Of a stretch of DNA of 23,576 nt, positions 1 through 7,419 are shown piece after piece. The notes beneath the pieces are model-generated. The model was not told the DNA's origin. It searched no databases and was given only the letters and a program-made list of their open reading frames with translations. The stretch spans positions 1-23,576 of the forward strand of contig CAZLFD010000023.1 in NCBI GenBank assembly GCA_964558715.1. Reading direction: 5' to 3'. The stretch is from JBGSOV01 sp964558715. Lineage in GTDB: Bacteria; Patescibacteriota; Gracilibacteria; CAIRYL01; GCA-016699755. Within the stretch, counting starts at the first letter, position 1, and every line of letters begins with the position of its first letter. Both the position numbers and the translations under genes were made by a program.

Positions 1-250
1 TAAGGGCGGGGAAAGGGGGAAGGTGCCATTAATGTTTATTTGTGCAACAAGACCGGTACAGATTGTGAAACAATAATGCCCCGTAGAAGATTAGTAATAC
101 TTTTTGAGTCGGACCGATTGTCGCCGATGATTGCCAGAATCCTGAGTCATAGAATAAAGCTACTATTTCGTTTTCATATGTCAAAATAGCCCTTCTTACG
201 ATCTGGGTTGTGCAATTTAAAAAATGCGGAGCTACATCACATCTAGTACA
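1..250. other. Window edge with no supported gene
   Basis: No convincing reading frame, RNA or terminator was found here. The longest open frame on the minus strand runs through the tRNA-Ser gene and has no protein-like character, so it is not called. A run of six T follows the tRNA on the minus strand around 219-224, but no clear hairpin precedes it. Confidence 0.5.
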
Positions 251-338
251 TGGCGGAGAGAGAGGGATTCGAACCCTCGGTCCCTTGCGGGACACACGAT
301 TTCGAGTCGTGCGCATTCGACCACTCTGCCATCTCTCC
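251..338 (-). tRNA. tRNA-Ser, anticodon CGA
   Basis: The minus strand folds as a class II tRNA. The acceptor stem pairs GGAGAGA with TCTCTCC, followed by discriminator G and an encoded CCA at 251-253. The anticodon stem CACGA/TCGTG encloses the loop CTCGAAA, giving anticodon CGA, which reads UCG serine codons. A long variable arm with stem GTCCC/GGGAC is present, as expected for tRNA-Ser, and the T-arm contains GGTTCGAATCC. A weak promoter-like pair, TTCACA and TTTTAT with 17 nt between them, lies at about 357-385 on the same strand. The gene stands alone with no other tRNA nearby. Confidence 0.97.
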
Positions 339-394
339 ACACCAGTCCATTCTGCGATAAAATGGTAGCGAATGCAATCTGTGAAAATGCAGAG

Positions 395-427
395 TTGACA
401 GAACTGATAAAGTTGACAAAGTATAAT
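395..427 (+). promoter_or_regulatory. Possible promoter of the 464-1675 surface-protein gene
   Basis: A perfect TATAAT lies at 422-427, within the 12-mer TATAATTAAATC that recurs at 20546-20557. A perfect TTGACA is at 395-400, but the spacer is 21 nt, longer than the usual 16-18. A second TTGACA (413-418) lies too close to the -10 to act as a -35. The predicted transcript would have a leader of about 30 nt without a Shine-Dalgarno sequence. Confidence 0.38.
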
Positions 428-463
428 TAAATCGGGATAGTCACGATCGCTTCATCAATAATT

Positions 464-1675
464 ATGCAAATATTTCGCTTCTTCGCCATTTGCCTGCTGG
501 TCTGCTTGTCCCCCTTTTCTACAGCATATGCAGTTGATTTGGAGCCAGTCGACATTGAAGTCGATCTGGCAACCGGCGCGGTCGACCTGTCTTTAGGGAA
601 ACGGCTCGTGAATCTCTCGGGGACCAGCATTGAAAAAGGTGAAGTCATCACGATCGAACTGGTATACACCAACAAAGGAACAGATACCGCGACACAAGTG
701 GTGATCGAAGATTATTACAATCGCGAACGCTGGCTTGATATTCTCGAAAAGCCGGTTGAGTGCGTGGATGACCGCAGCAAATTGGTTTGCCCGCTCGATA
801 ACTTAGAGCCCGGTGAAACCGGCAAACTGCGCTATGTCGCGCGCGTATCTTTTACCGCGGCTTCTGGTAATTACTCTTCTCTTGCCACCATCTCTGCTCG
901 GCAAAAAGACGGTAATCCTTTGGACAACAGTGGCAGTATTTCGTTACAAGTCCGCTCGGTTCCCTCACGTCGTGCGGTCGTCATCCGCACCGATGAATCA
1001 AACAAAACCGTTGCCGATTTTGAAAATATCCGTCGCGCAGAGATCAAACCGACTCTTACTCCCACCCCGATTCCAAAAGTAGCGGATGATGAAGTGCTGC
1101 AACCTGAGAATGTCACCATTACCACAAAGGTGCAAAAAGATGATGAATCTGCACTTACCGCCGAGTTTTATACTAACAATAGCAATCCTATGCTTGGCGA
1201 AGAAGTCGAGCTAGTGCTGACTGTGGCAAATAAAAGTAAGCAAGAGCAAGCCGATCTGGTGGCAACGATTGCGTTTCCGTTCAATGCGCTCGACCTGCTT
1301 TCAACCAACCAGCCGTATGCATATCGCGATGACGAGGGAGTACTAGTCTTCACTAAGCCAAAACTAGCGCAGGGTGGCCGTTGGGTGATCCGCTTAAGCG
1401 CGCGCTCTATCGCCACCGAAGGGATGCGCTACCCGCATGTTGCGGGAATTTCTGTGCAAGTCGCCGCAAACGATATTCCCAAAATCTCTCGTGCAAAGTC
1501 GATCGTGCTTTCTGAGGCCGATCGCGCTATCTCTGATATGACTCCAGAGCCAGAACAGAAGCCACTCGCTTCTACTGTGGTGGCGCACACCGGAGCATCG
1601 GTAGCATGGCTGATTGTTCTTAGTTTGATTGGCGGGTTGATTTTACGGAAGCGCCTGACTCTACAGCGTTCGTAA
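464..1675 (+). CDS. Membrane-anchored surface protein with two DUF11-like domains
   Basis: This is a 403-residue exported protein of unknown specific function. Residues 1-23 form a signal peptide ending near AYA. A beta-rich domain at about 48-164 has the look of DUF11/CARDB-type domains (VYTNKGTDTATQVVIED, then LEPGETGKLRYVARV) and contains Cys100 and Cys109, which could form a disulphide. A Pro/Thr linker at about 195-205 leads to a second similar domain at 230-350 (GEEVELVLTVANKSKQEQAD). A hydrophobic helix at 379-394 followed by RKR and a short tail predicts C-terminal membrane anchoring with the bulk outside. The ATG directly precedes the signal peptide; no Shine-Dalgarno is visible. A terminator follows at 1697-1732. 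The export and anchor prediction is firm; the domain family name rests on motif resemblance. Confidence 0.85.
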   Translation: MQIFRFFAICLLVCLSPFSTAYAVDLEPVDIEVDLATGAVDLSLGKRLVNLSGTSIEKGEVITIELVYTNKGTDTATQVVIEDYYNRERWLDILEKPVECVDDRSKLVCPLDNLEPGETGKLRYVARVSFTAASGNYSSLATISARQKDGNPLDNSGSISLQVRSVPSRRAVVIRTDESNKTVADFENIRRAEIKPTLTPTPIPKVADDEVLQPENVTITTKVQKDDESALTAEFYTNNSNPMLGEEVELVLTVANKSKQEQADLVATIAFPFNALDLLSTNQPYAYRDDEGVLVFTKPKLAQGGRWVIRLSARSIATEGMRYPHVAGISVQVAANDIPKISRAKSIVLSEADRAISDMTPEPEQKPLASTVVAHTGASVAWLIVLSLIGGLILRKRLTLQRS

Positions 1676-1696
1676 TACAAAGTGATGTCACTCAAG

Positions 1697-1732
1697 CCCC
1701 TCCATGTTCCTCTATCTAGGGGGAGGGTTTTT
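1697..1732 (+). terminator. Intrinsic terminator after the DUF11-like surface-protein gene
   Basis: CCCTCC at 1698-1703 pairs with GGAGGG at 1722-1727, and a run of five T follows at 1728-1732. It lies between two convergent genes and is oriented for the plus-strand gene. The loop is fairly long (18 nt), so the fold may be only moderately stable. Confidence 0.6.
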
Positions 1733-1733
1733 A

Positions 1734-2930
1734 CTATTCGGCAATAAAAAAGCACTTGTTTTTAATGGCTTCCGGAAGATTCACCTTATTGCGTTCGCCG
1801 TCGTGCGGATATTTATAGCCTTTGCCAAAACCAAGGTCTTTTAAAAAAGTCGTTGCCGGATTGCGTAAATGCAGTGGAATCGGTAGATTTCCAGAGTCTT
1901 TCACCTCTGCCAAGGCTGTATTGATGGCCTGATAGGTTCTGTTGTTTTTTGGAGCATTTGCGAGGTAAACGACTGCATGCGAGAGGATGATGCGCACCTC
2001 GGGCATGCCGATCTTTTCTGCTGAGGTGTATGCCGCTGCCGCGATGGGTAATGCTTGCGCGTCTGCAATGCCCACGTCTTCACTGGCGAAAATCAGCATA
2101 CGGCGCGCAATAAACCGCGGATCTTCACCACCTTCGAGCATCCGTGCTAAATAGTACACGGCGGCATCTGGGTCGCTGGCGCGCATCGATTTAATAAATG
2201 CCGAAATCGTCCAATAATGCTCATCGCTCGCGCGGTCGTAGCGGATCGTCTTTTCGGTGGCGATTTTCTCCAATTCCGTCACATCCACTTTCGCATTTGA
2301 AAACACCGCTTCTTCGAGCAGATTGAGCATGGTGCGGGCGTCGCCATTGGCGAATTGAAACAGAAACTCTTCGGCTTCTGTCGTCGCATCCGCCTTGGTC
2401 ATCGCAATAGCTTTTGCGAGAATCCGCCTCAGCGCAGTTTCATCTAGCGCCTTAAGTAGAAATACCCGTACGCGTGAAAGCAAGGCGGCATTTAATGAAA
2501 AACTGGGATTTTCCGTCGTCGCGCCGATCAGGTAAAACGTTCCATTCTCTAGATGCGGAAGCAGTACATCTTGCTGCGATTTATTGAGGGCATGGATTTC
2601 ATCAATAAAGATGATGGTCTTTTGTTGATTCAATTCCAAGCTCCGTCTTGCTTCTTCCGCCACCTCTCGAATCCGCTTAACTCCGTCTGAAACTGCCGAG
2701 AGCGGCTGAAAAATCGCCTTCTTTTCTTCCGCGAAAATCCGTGCTAGGGTCGTCTTCCCCGTTCCCGGCGGACCCCAGAAAACAAATGAAATCATGCCCT
2801 CTGAATCCAAAATCGTCCGCAGTGGTTCTTGCAGATGGTCTTGCCCAATAACATCCACCAGGGTACGCGGACGCATGCGTTCTGCCAGTGGTGCGGCAGC
2901 CGAGAGATTGGCAGAGAAGAGGGAGTCCAT
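1734..2930 (-). CDS. Replication-associated recombination protein A (RarA/MgsA), AAA+ ATPase
   Basis: RarA is a clamp-loader-like AAA+ ATPase that acts at stalled replication forks and interacts with single-stranded-DNA-binding protein. From the ATG at 2930 the protein has 398 residues, the usual length. Visible motifs are Walker A GPPGTGKT (53-60), Walker B IIFIDEIH (106-113), sensor 1 GATTENP (136-142) and LLSRVRVF (151-158) with arginine-finger candidates. The C-terminal tetramerisation part has the family signatures ASEDVGIAD and RTYQAINTALAEVK. A longer frame from a TTG at 2981 exists, but the ATG is preferred because MDSLFSANLS...PLAERMRP aligns with the normal RarA N-terminus and neither start has a Shine-Dalgarno. 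It is transcribed towards the convergent surface-protein gene. The identification is firm. Confidence 0.95.
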   Translation of the reverse strand: MDSLFSANLSAAAPLAERMRPRTLVDVIGQDHLQEPLRTILDSEGMISFVFWGPPGTGKTTLARIFAEEKKAIFQPLSAVSDGVKRIREVAEEARRSLELNQQKTIIFIDEIHALNKSQQDVLLPHLENGTFYLIGATTENPSFSLNAALLSRVRVFLLKALDETALRRILAKAIAMTKADATTEAEEFLFQFANGDARTMLNLLEEAVFSNAKVDVTELEKIATEKTIRYDRASDEHYWTISAFIKSMRASDPDAAVYYLARMLEGGEDPRFIARRMLIFASEDVGIADAQALPIAAAAYTSAEKIGMPEVRIILSHAVVYLANAPKNNRTYQAINTALAEVKDSGNLPIPLHLRNPATTFLKDLGFGKGYKYPHDGERNKVNLPEAIKNKCFFIAE

Positions 2931-3030
2931 CGAAGACGAAATGCGCAGCGGATATCGTATCTTTTCTTCGGCGAACAGCAAATAGCAAGGAGCAAGGAGA
3001 AGGTAAGAATAGGCTCATTTGTCCGCTCCA

Positions 3031-3074
3031 CTTATATTGCAGAACGTCTTGGAGCAACTTTGCAAAGTTACTCC
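3031..3074 (-). promoter_or_regulatory. Near-perfect 24-nt dyad over a possible rarA promoter
   Basis: The 24-nt dyad at 3051-3074 reads GGAGCAACTTTG / CAAAGTTACTCC and is palindromic except for one position per arm. On the minus strand a TATAAG at 3031-3036 could be a -10 for rarA, which would place the dyad over the -35 region, typical of a repressor operator. The transcript leader to the ATG at 2930 would be about 95 nt. The dyad also lies just beyond the terminator of the upstream peroxidase gene, so a role in termination cannot be excluded. Confidence 0.35.
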
Positions 3075-3075
3075 T

Positions 3076-3107
3076 TTAAAAAAGCGCCGACTTCAGTCGG
3101 CGCTTAA
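3076..3107 (-). terminator. Strong intrinsic terminator of the haem peroxidase gene
   Basis: Perfect 11-bp inverted repeat: AAGCGCCGACT at 3082-3092 and AGTCGGCGCTT at 3095-3105. On the minus strand the stem runs straight into a run of six T, then AAA. It lies about 30 nt after the peroxidase stop codon. Confidence 0.9.
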
Positions 3108-3133
3108 TCTTATTGCCTAGCTCCAACTTATGA

Positions 3134-5629
3134 CTATCGTACCGTGACTTCGGCATCACACGTCACTTCACCCGCGCCGTTGCGGACTGTAAACGTGTAG
3201 TCACCACTTTCTTCCGGATAGAAATAGATATCGTCTTCTGGAAGGTTGACGCTCCCCATACCACGATCGATTTCGGCACTGTCGCCGTACATACTCCACC
3301 ACCACAGCGTTGTGCCTTCGCCTTTATTGATCACTGCCGGTGCAAAGCCGATGGCACAATACGGAGCAGTTGTGTACTCCTTATCATTTACCTTTAAGTC
3401 TGCTGAGCAAGTCGTCTCGCCGTAGTCATTCCACAAAGTCAGGGTGTAGGTGCCTGAGTTTTCGGGATAGAAATACATATCGCTCATCGGTAATTCGATT
3501 TCGCCGATGCCGTTATTGATGCTGCCACTTTTTGCGCCCTCGCTCCACCACCACAAGGTTGTCCCCTCGCCTTTACTGATCTCTTCTGGCGCAAAACCGA
3601 TAGAACAATACGGTGCTTCACCATTATCTTGATAGCCGTCGTAACCGTCGTCTGCATCATCACCGTAATCATCCTCGCCACCGTAGTGGCCGCCTTCGAC
3701 TTCGATATAGGCCTCACAGTAGCTTTCTCCTTGCGGGCCCCAGGCCTTCATCGTGTACACTCCGGTTTCTTTGGGATAGATCCACTTGTTACCTTCAGGA
3801 AAACCGTAGACTTCGCCGATTTCACGATCAAAACTTCCGTGCTCGGCTCCTTCCGTCCACCACCACAAAGTCGCTCCTTCGCCATAAGCGATTTTACTTG
3901 GCGAGAAGCCGACCGAGCAGATGACATCGCCGCCATCATCGTAGTCGTAGTACTCGCGCTCGGCGAAGAAGACATTGTCTTGAATGTTCGTGATTTGGGT
4001 GTTGCGCTTGATGACTTTCGCCAAGGTCTGCTGTTCGATAAAGCACACACCTTCGTTTGAAAGTGAGTTTTCGTACCAGAGCCGGTCGCCGTCGCGCAGG
4101 CGCAAAAACTGGTCTTCGATGATGGCGATCAACGTGGTGCCGATACTGGCACCCGGCGCGTGGTCTTCACTCATCAGGCCGATCCAGGGGTCGATCTTGT
4201 CGATGTCACCATAGGTATTCTTGAGTGCTTTCCGCAGTTTGCGGTCCGAAGTGATTTCGCTCCATTTTTTAACGGGGTCGAAGCCATACGCCTCGCGCAC
4301 ATCGTTGTAGGGCGGCAAACCGTGATCGCGGCCGCGCTGCAGGTTGAGTGACACCAGGTCTAAACCGCCCGCACCCGGAGGGCCGAAAAGGAAGTTGCGC
4401 AGATCGTCGATGACCTTGGTATCGATTTTCTGCATCTTTTGCGAGGCGAGCCCCTTCATGATGTAGCCGATCTCGTTGCCGTCGGTGATGCTGTTGGGTA
4501 CAAAGAAGGCATCGCGCAGAGCGACCTCGCCGCCAGGAGCGTCGTAACCGTAGTCATCCACGCGGAGGAAGGTGGGTGAAATCGTGGTGTGCCCCACGCG
4601 AAAGGCAGCCGTCGAAAAGATAAGGGCGACCATCGGTGGTACGTTGATCTTGTATCCCTTGTAGGTCGGCACGTTGCGGCCGAAGAGTGCCGGCAAGAAT
4701 TCATTCATAGTAATAGCCTGCATTTCAGCCACCACGATACGGCGCGCCATCTGAAAGATCTCTTCATCGGTCGCGTTCGGATAGTGCTCGGCGATCAGGT
4801 CGGCCCAGTGATTATGTTCGCGTACCCACAGGGTGTGCATGGCCGTAAGAGCGGTCTGCTCGTTGGCGCGCGGGTCGCCGGCCAGCACGAAATCGAGCCC
4901 GTTGGCGCCGGCATTGGGGAAGTTGTCGACATTGCGCGGCAACAGATCGTCGCCACTCGTCTTGAGGCGCCCCCCAGAAAAAGTGCGCAACGCCGCCCCG
5001 CGGGCCTCACTCGAGCCATATACATTCGAGCCGTCGATAAAACTCGTGATGGCGTTCATCTGTTCGCGCGGTCGCGAGACACCACCTCCATCTGTTTCGT
5101 CGAAGACGGAGCGGTGAAAGGGGAGGGAAGCCGTACCGGTGTTATACGGGTCGAAGTACTGATCACCTGTAGGGATGGGAATCGGCAAAAACTCGCTCGC
5201 TTCTTCCGATTCGGCGCTCAGGCTGATATCGTGGTCGACGAACTGCCCCCACTGCCAGATCATATCTGACAAGCCGCGCGGTTCGGGAATGCTGCCGTAC
5301 TGTGAAGCGATGGCATTGCTGATGTCACGCTGATTGGGCCGATCGCCACCGGATGGCGTGCTGATGCCGTCACCGTAGTCACTCGGCACTTTGCGTAAGA
5401 GCGGCGTATCGGCCATGCCCCAGTCGTCGTTGATAAAATTGTTCAGGTGCCCGTCCATCGAGCGGTAGGCATCCTCTTCAGCAGCGAGCCGCATCACGCC
5501 ATCAAGAAAACTGTGCAGTTCTTCATTATTCTCCTTGTCTCCGGCATACGCGGTACAGGTGACGAGAAAAAAAGAAACAGACGTAAAAATACCAAGCAGG
5601 AACCTGGAAGTGGTAGGAAGTGACCGCAT
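3134..5629 (-). CDS. Secreted animal-type haem peroxidase with three C-terminal Ig-like repeats
   Basis: This 831-residue exported protein belongs to the peroxidase-cyclooxygenase superfamily (An_peroxidase), which uses H2O2 to oxidise halides, thiocyanate or phenols. Residues 1-29 are a signal peptide. The catalytic domain spans about 55-555. GQFVDHD (128-134) supplies distal Gln129 and His133, the haem-ester Asp132 and the calcium ligand Asp134. TSFIDGS (195-201) matches the calcium loop. Arg254 and Glu257 (RANE) match the catalytic Arg and second haem-ester Glu. GHTTI holds proximal His347, and LNLQRGRDHGLPPYN carries its partner Asn442. Position 258 is Gln, as in lactoperoxidase, not the Met of myeloperoxidase. 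Three Ig-like repeats follow at 569-645, 672-748 and 755-831, with an acidic Gly/Asp/Tyr linker at 646-671. It has its own terminator and appears monocistronic. Function is firm at family level; the substrate is unknown. Confidence 0.94.
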   Translation of the reverse strand: MRSLPTTSRFLLGIFTSVSFFLVTCTAYAGDKENNEELHSFLDGVMRLAAEEDAYRSMDGHLNNFINDDWGMADTPLLRKVPSDYGDGISTPSGGDRPNQRDISNAIASQYGSIPEPRGLSDMIWQWGQFVDHDISLSAESEEASEFLPIPIPTGDQYFDPYNTGTASLPFHRSVFDETDGGGVSRPREQMNAITSFIDGSNVYGSSEARGAALRTFSGGRLKTSGDDLLPRNVDNFPNAGANGLDFVLAGDPRANEQTALTAMHTLWVREHNHWADLIAEHYPNATDEEIFQMARRIVVAEMQAITMNEFLPALFGRNVPTYKGYKINVPPMVALIFSTAAFRVGHTTISPTFLRVDDYGYDAPGGEVALRDAFFVPNSITDGNEIGYIMKGLASQKMQKIDTKVIDDLRNFLFGPPGAGGLDLVSLNLQRGRDHGLPPYNDVREAYGFDPVKKWSEITSDRKLRKALKNTYGDIDKIDPWIGLMSEDHAPGASIGTTLIAIIEDQFLRLRDGDRLWYENSLSNEGVCFIEQQTLAKVIKRNTQITNIQDNVFFAEREYYDYDDGGDVICSVGFSPSKIAYGEGATLWWWTEGAEHGSFDREIGEVYGFPEGNKWIYPKETGVYTMKAWGPQGESYCEAYIEVEGGHYGGEDDYGDDADDGYDGYQDNGEAPYCSIGFAPEEISKGEGTTLWWWSEGAKSGSINNGIGEIELPMSDMYFYPENSGTYTLTLWNDYGETTCSADLKVNDKEYTTAPYCAIGFAPAVINKGEGTTLWWWSMYGDSAEIDRGMGSVNLPEDDIYFYPEESGDYTFTVRNGAGEVTCDAEVTVR
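3137..3925 (-). repeat. Three Ig-like domain repeats in the peroxidase C-terminus
   Basis: Coding repeats at 3695-3925, 3386-3616 and 3137-3367 (periods of about 309 and 249 bp). Each unit has the order Cys, SxGFxP, GEGxTLWWW, a GxG turn, a Y/YxF strand, a TYT strand and a late Cys. DNA identity is still visible around the WWW codons (3296-3330, 3545-3580, 3857-3890), which implies internal duplication. The pattern resembles the widespread bacterial Ig-like module with a GQSTTLTW strand, here with a Trp triplet. Confidence 0.85.
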
Positions 5630-5686
5630 TTGGATTGGGAAAAATAAATACTACAGCAGACAGTAGCGCAGAACGGAGATTAGTCA

Positions 5687-5715
5687 ATATATGACATGCT
5701 TTTCTGTTTTGACAA
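5687..5715 (-). promoter_or_regulatory. Weak candidate promoter for the peroxidase gene
   Basis: On the minus strand TTGTCA (5710-5715) and ATATAT (5687-5692) are separated by 17 nt, about 58 nt before the ATG at 5629. The -10 is a poor match and the whole stretch is AT-rich, so chance is a fair explanation. Confidence 0.28.
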
Positions 5716-5981
5716 CTACAGTGTTTATTATGCTTGAAAAATTGCCTGCACTGTTATTTTAAGACATAAAATATACTGAACAAGCAGTCAGTTATACGCA
5801 AGATTTCCACTTTCTACTTTTGTTTCGTGTGGTTTAATGTTAGTCTGCTTCGTATAATCAGACTTAGGTACTGTCAAGATTTTGCTAAGCCTTGTAGGCT
5901 TTTTGCGCTTTTTTGGGAAAGGGACGATCACAGTATTTTGGGACTAATATGGTTAAATATGGATAAATACAACATCTGTTC
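5716..5981. other. AT-rich gene-free stretch
   Basis: No supported gene, RNA or strong hairpin was found. The base composition is markedly more AT-rich than the flanks. A 66-codon open frame at 5827-6027 has an unnatural residue mix and is treated as chance. Confidence 0.4.
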
Positions 5982-6541
5982 TTTGCGGGTCAGTCCACCG
6001 AACTGTTCGAAGATGGTGCTGTGCTAGACCTACTCGATACCAAAACCACCGCTGGCGTGGTTTAAGGTTTCACTGCAGATCCTCCTATATTCTATTTCAT
6101 AATGGAAAACCGCCTGCCGTACGTGTGGGCAATGAAATCCCCATAGCCAAGCGTAATCCATTCGCATTTTTGCACTCTGAACCAGTGCTCACCACACAGA
6201 CGGCGGAAGCGCAGCTTTCCTATGCTAGCACCCGTTGCACAGAGCGCAATGACGGCAACGGCACAGTTCTTGTACTATCAATTACCCGCCGATCGGCCGC
6301 TAAGGTTCAAATCGACTACACCGGGGAGCGAGACACCCTCGTGGAATACTTGGCCTTTGCCGAAGAGGCTGCTAGATCGACAGGGAATCTTTCGGCCCTA
6401 GCTGGTGTGTCTAGCGCGAACACCCGGTGGGTGGATTCTGCTGCAATCGGACCCGATAGATGGCCGGTGTTGAGCGATGCGGCCGTTGCGAAGCTCTGTT
6501 ATTCCGCTGATGCGGTGTCTTCTGCAGGGGCTGTTTTTTGA
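5982..6541 (+). pseudogene. Possible decayed protein-coding remnant of unknown family
   Basis: From 6125 (GTG) to a TGA at 6541 there is an open frame of 138 codons that also stays open upstream. Its product (starting MGNEIPIAKRNPFAF) has plausible soluble-protein composition but belongs to no family I recognise. A second frame at about 5982-6060 also looks coding (LFEDGAVLDLLDTKTTAGVV) until a TAA, then continues as GFTADPPIFYF. After that, protein-like sequence (HNGKPPAVRVGNE) resumes in the 6125 frame. This is what a gene broken by a stop and a frameshift would look like. There is no signal peptide and no clear promoter or start. GC is higher than in the AT-rich stretch just upstream. It may equally be a short intact gene starting at 6125, or non-coding. 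Confidence 0.27.
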
Positions 6542-6741
6542 AGATTTTCCTCCCCAACTATCGCCAACAAAGCCAACTGGTGATGGGCCAGCTGGTGCGC
6601 TGAACGGTTGTCTATCTTGGGCCAGTGGCCATTAGCAAATGCATCAGCAACACCTTTTAGCGGGTGTGTACGGTCAAATGGAGCTTCAGCTCGCTCGATT
6701 GCTGCATCAGAATGCGCATAGGGATTTTCCTTAATCTTCAT
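6499..6741 (-). CDS. Small hypothetical protein, 80 residues
   Basis: Open frame from the ATG at 6741 (MKIKENPYAHSDAAIERAEA) to a TAA at 6499. The product is hydrophilic, rich in Ala, His and Glu, with a central stretch HQLAHHQLALLAIVGEE. I recognise no family. No Shine-Dalgarno is visible, and a longer TTG start at 6765 gives an unlikely Phe-rich N-terminus. It overlaps the end of the plus-strand frame at 6541 by 43 nt, tail to tail, so probably at most one of the two is functional. Confidence 0.33.
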   Translation of the reverse strand: MKIKENPYAHSDAAIERAEAPFDRTHPLKGVADAFANGHWPKIDNRSAHQLAHHQLALLAIVGEENLQKTAPAEDTASAE

Positions 6742-6822
6742 ATTCACAAAAAAAAGAAATGACAAGTTTGTAATTTAACTTTCTATTTTATTTTTGGCAA
6801 GTATTTTTTCGCGGTTGTTGCT

Positions 6823-7419
6823 TTACACCGGAAAGCTCCGCAGTATTTCGGCAATCTTGCCCACTGGTAAGCCAATAATATTGTGATAATCACCGGTTGT
6901 CGTCTGGATAATATTCTTCATCCGCTTGCCTTCTACGCGCAATGCTCCCGCGACTTCTTTCCATTCACCCGTATCAAGTATCTGTTCGAGTTCGGCATCA
7001 CCGAATTTTCGATAGATTACTACTGAAGTATCTGCACCTGCCACGCAGCCGTGCTCCGAAAATAAACAATAGCCAGTGATGATTTCTTCTTGCGCGCCAC
7101 TTTTAACTTTTAGCATGCGCTCGGCATCGGCCTTATCTGCCGGTTTTCCCAAAATCTCCCCCAGTGGCGAAACGACCAGAGTGTCGGCAGCAAGCACGAT
7201 TTGAGTGGGGAATTTTTTTGCGACCACTTGGGCCTTGCGGATTGCCAGATCTTGAGCCACCTCTTTCGGTGTCATATCCGGTTTATGAGTTTCTTGAATA
7301 TTCGCCGGAACAACACGAAAGCGGAAGCCATATTCTTGTAATAATGCGGCACGTTGTGGTGATGCAGAGGCGAGAATCAGTTCGGTATACAAATAATTGG
7401 CGGCAAAACGGCGTGGCAT
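6823..7419 (-). CDS. Maf-family nucleoside triphosphate pyrophosphatase
   Basis: Maf proteins hydrolyse non-canonical or excess nucleotides (dTTP, UTP and modified bases) to monophosphates and pyrophosphate in the cytoplasm; some affect division. At 198 residues the length is typical. Motifs in order: LASASPQR (16-23, phosphate-binding), AADTLVV (77-83) with the catalytic-site Asp79, LGKP (90-93), EIITGYCLF (112-120), and VAGALRVEG with the terminal DYHNIIGLPV (177-186). Usual family forms of the last segments are AGAY..QG and NVVGLP, so it is somewhat divergent. The N-terminus carries about 13 extra residues before the first strand. The start codon overlaps the stop of the upstream membrane-protein gene (TAATG), so translation is probably coupled. 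Confidence 0.92.
   Translation of the reverse strand: MPRRFAANYLYTELILASASPQRAALLQEYGFRFRVVPANIQETHKPDMTPKEVAQDLAIRKAQVVAKKFPTQIVLAADTLVVSPLGEILGKPADKADAERMLKVKSGAQEEIITGYCLFSEHGCVAGADTSVVIYRKFGDAELEQILDTGEWKEVAGALRVEGKRMKNIIQTTTGDYHNIIGLPVGKIAEILRSFPV

Noticed and set aside
29..340. 103-codon minus-strand frame at the window start
   Set aside because: It reads through the whole tRNA-Ser gene and has no protein-like features.
2931..2981. N-terminal extension of RarA from a TTG codon
   Set aside because: RarA homologues begin near MDSLF; there is no Shine-Dalgarno or promoter placed for the TTG.
4589..5269. 226-codon plus-strand frame opposite the peroxidase
   Set aside because: Shadow of the peroxidase gene, whose conserved motifs prove the minus strand is coding.
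5827..6027. 66-codon plus-strand frame after the peroxidase promoter region
   Set aside because: Rich in Cys, Arg and Leu without pattern, no start signal, AT-rich intergenic context; best explained by chance.
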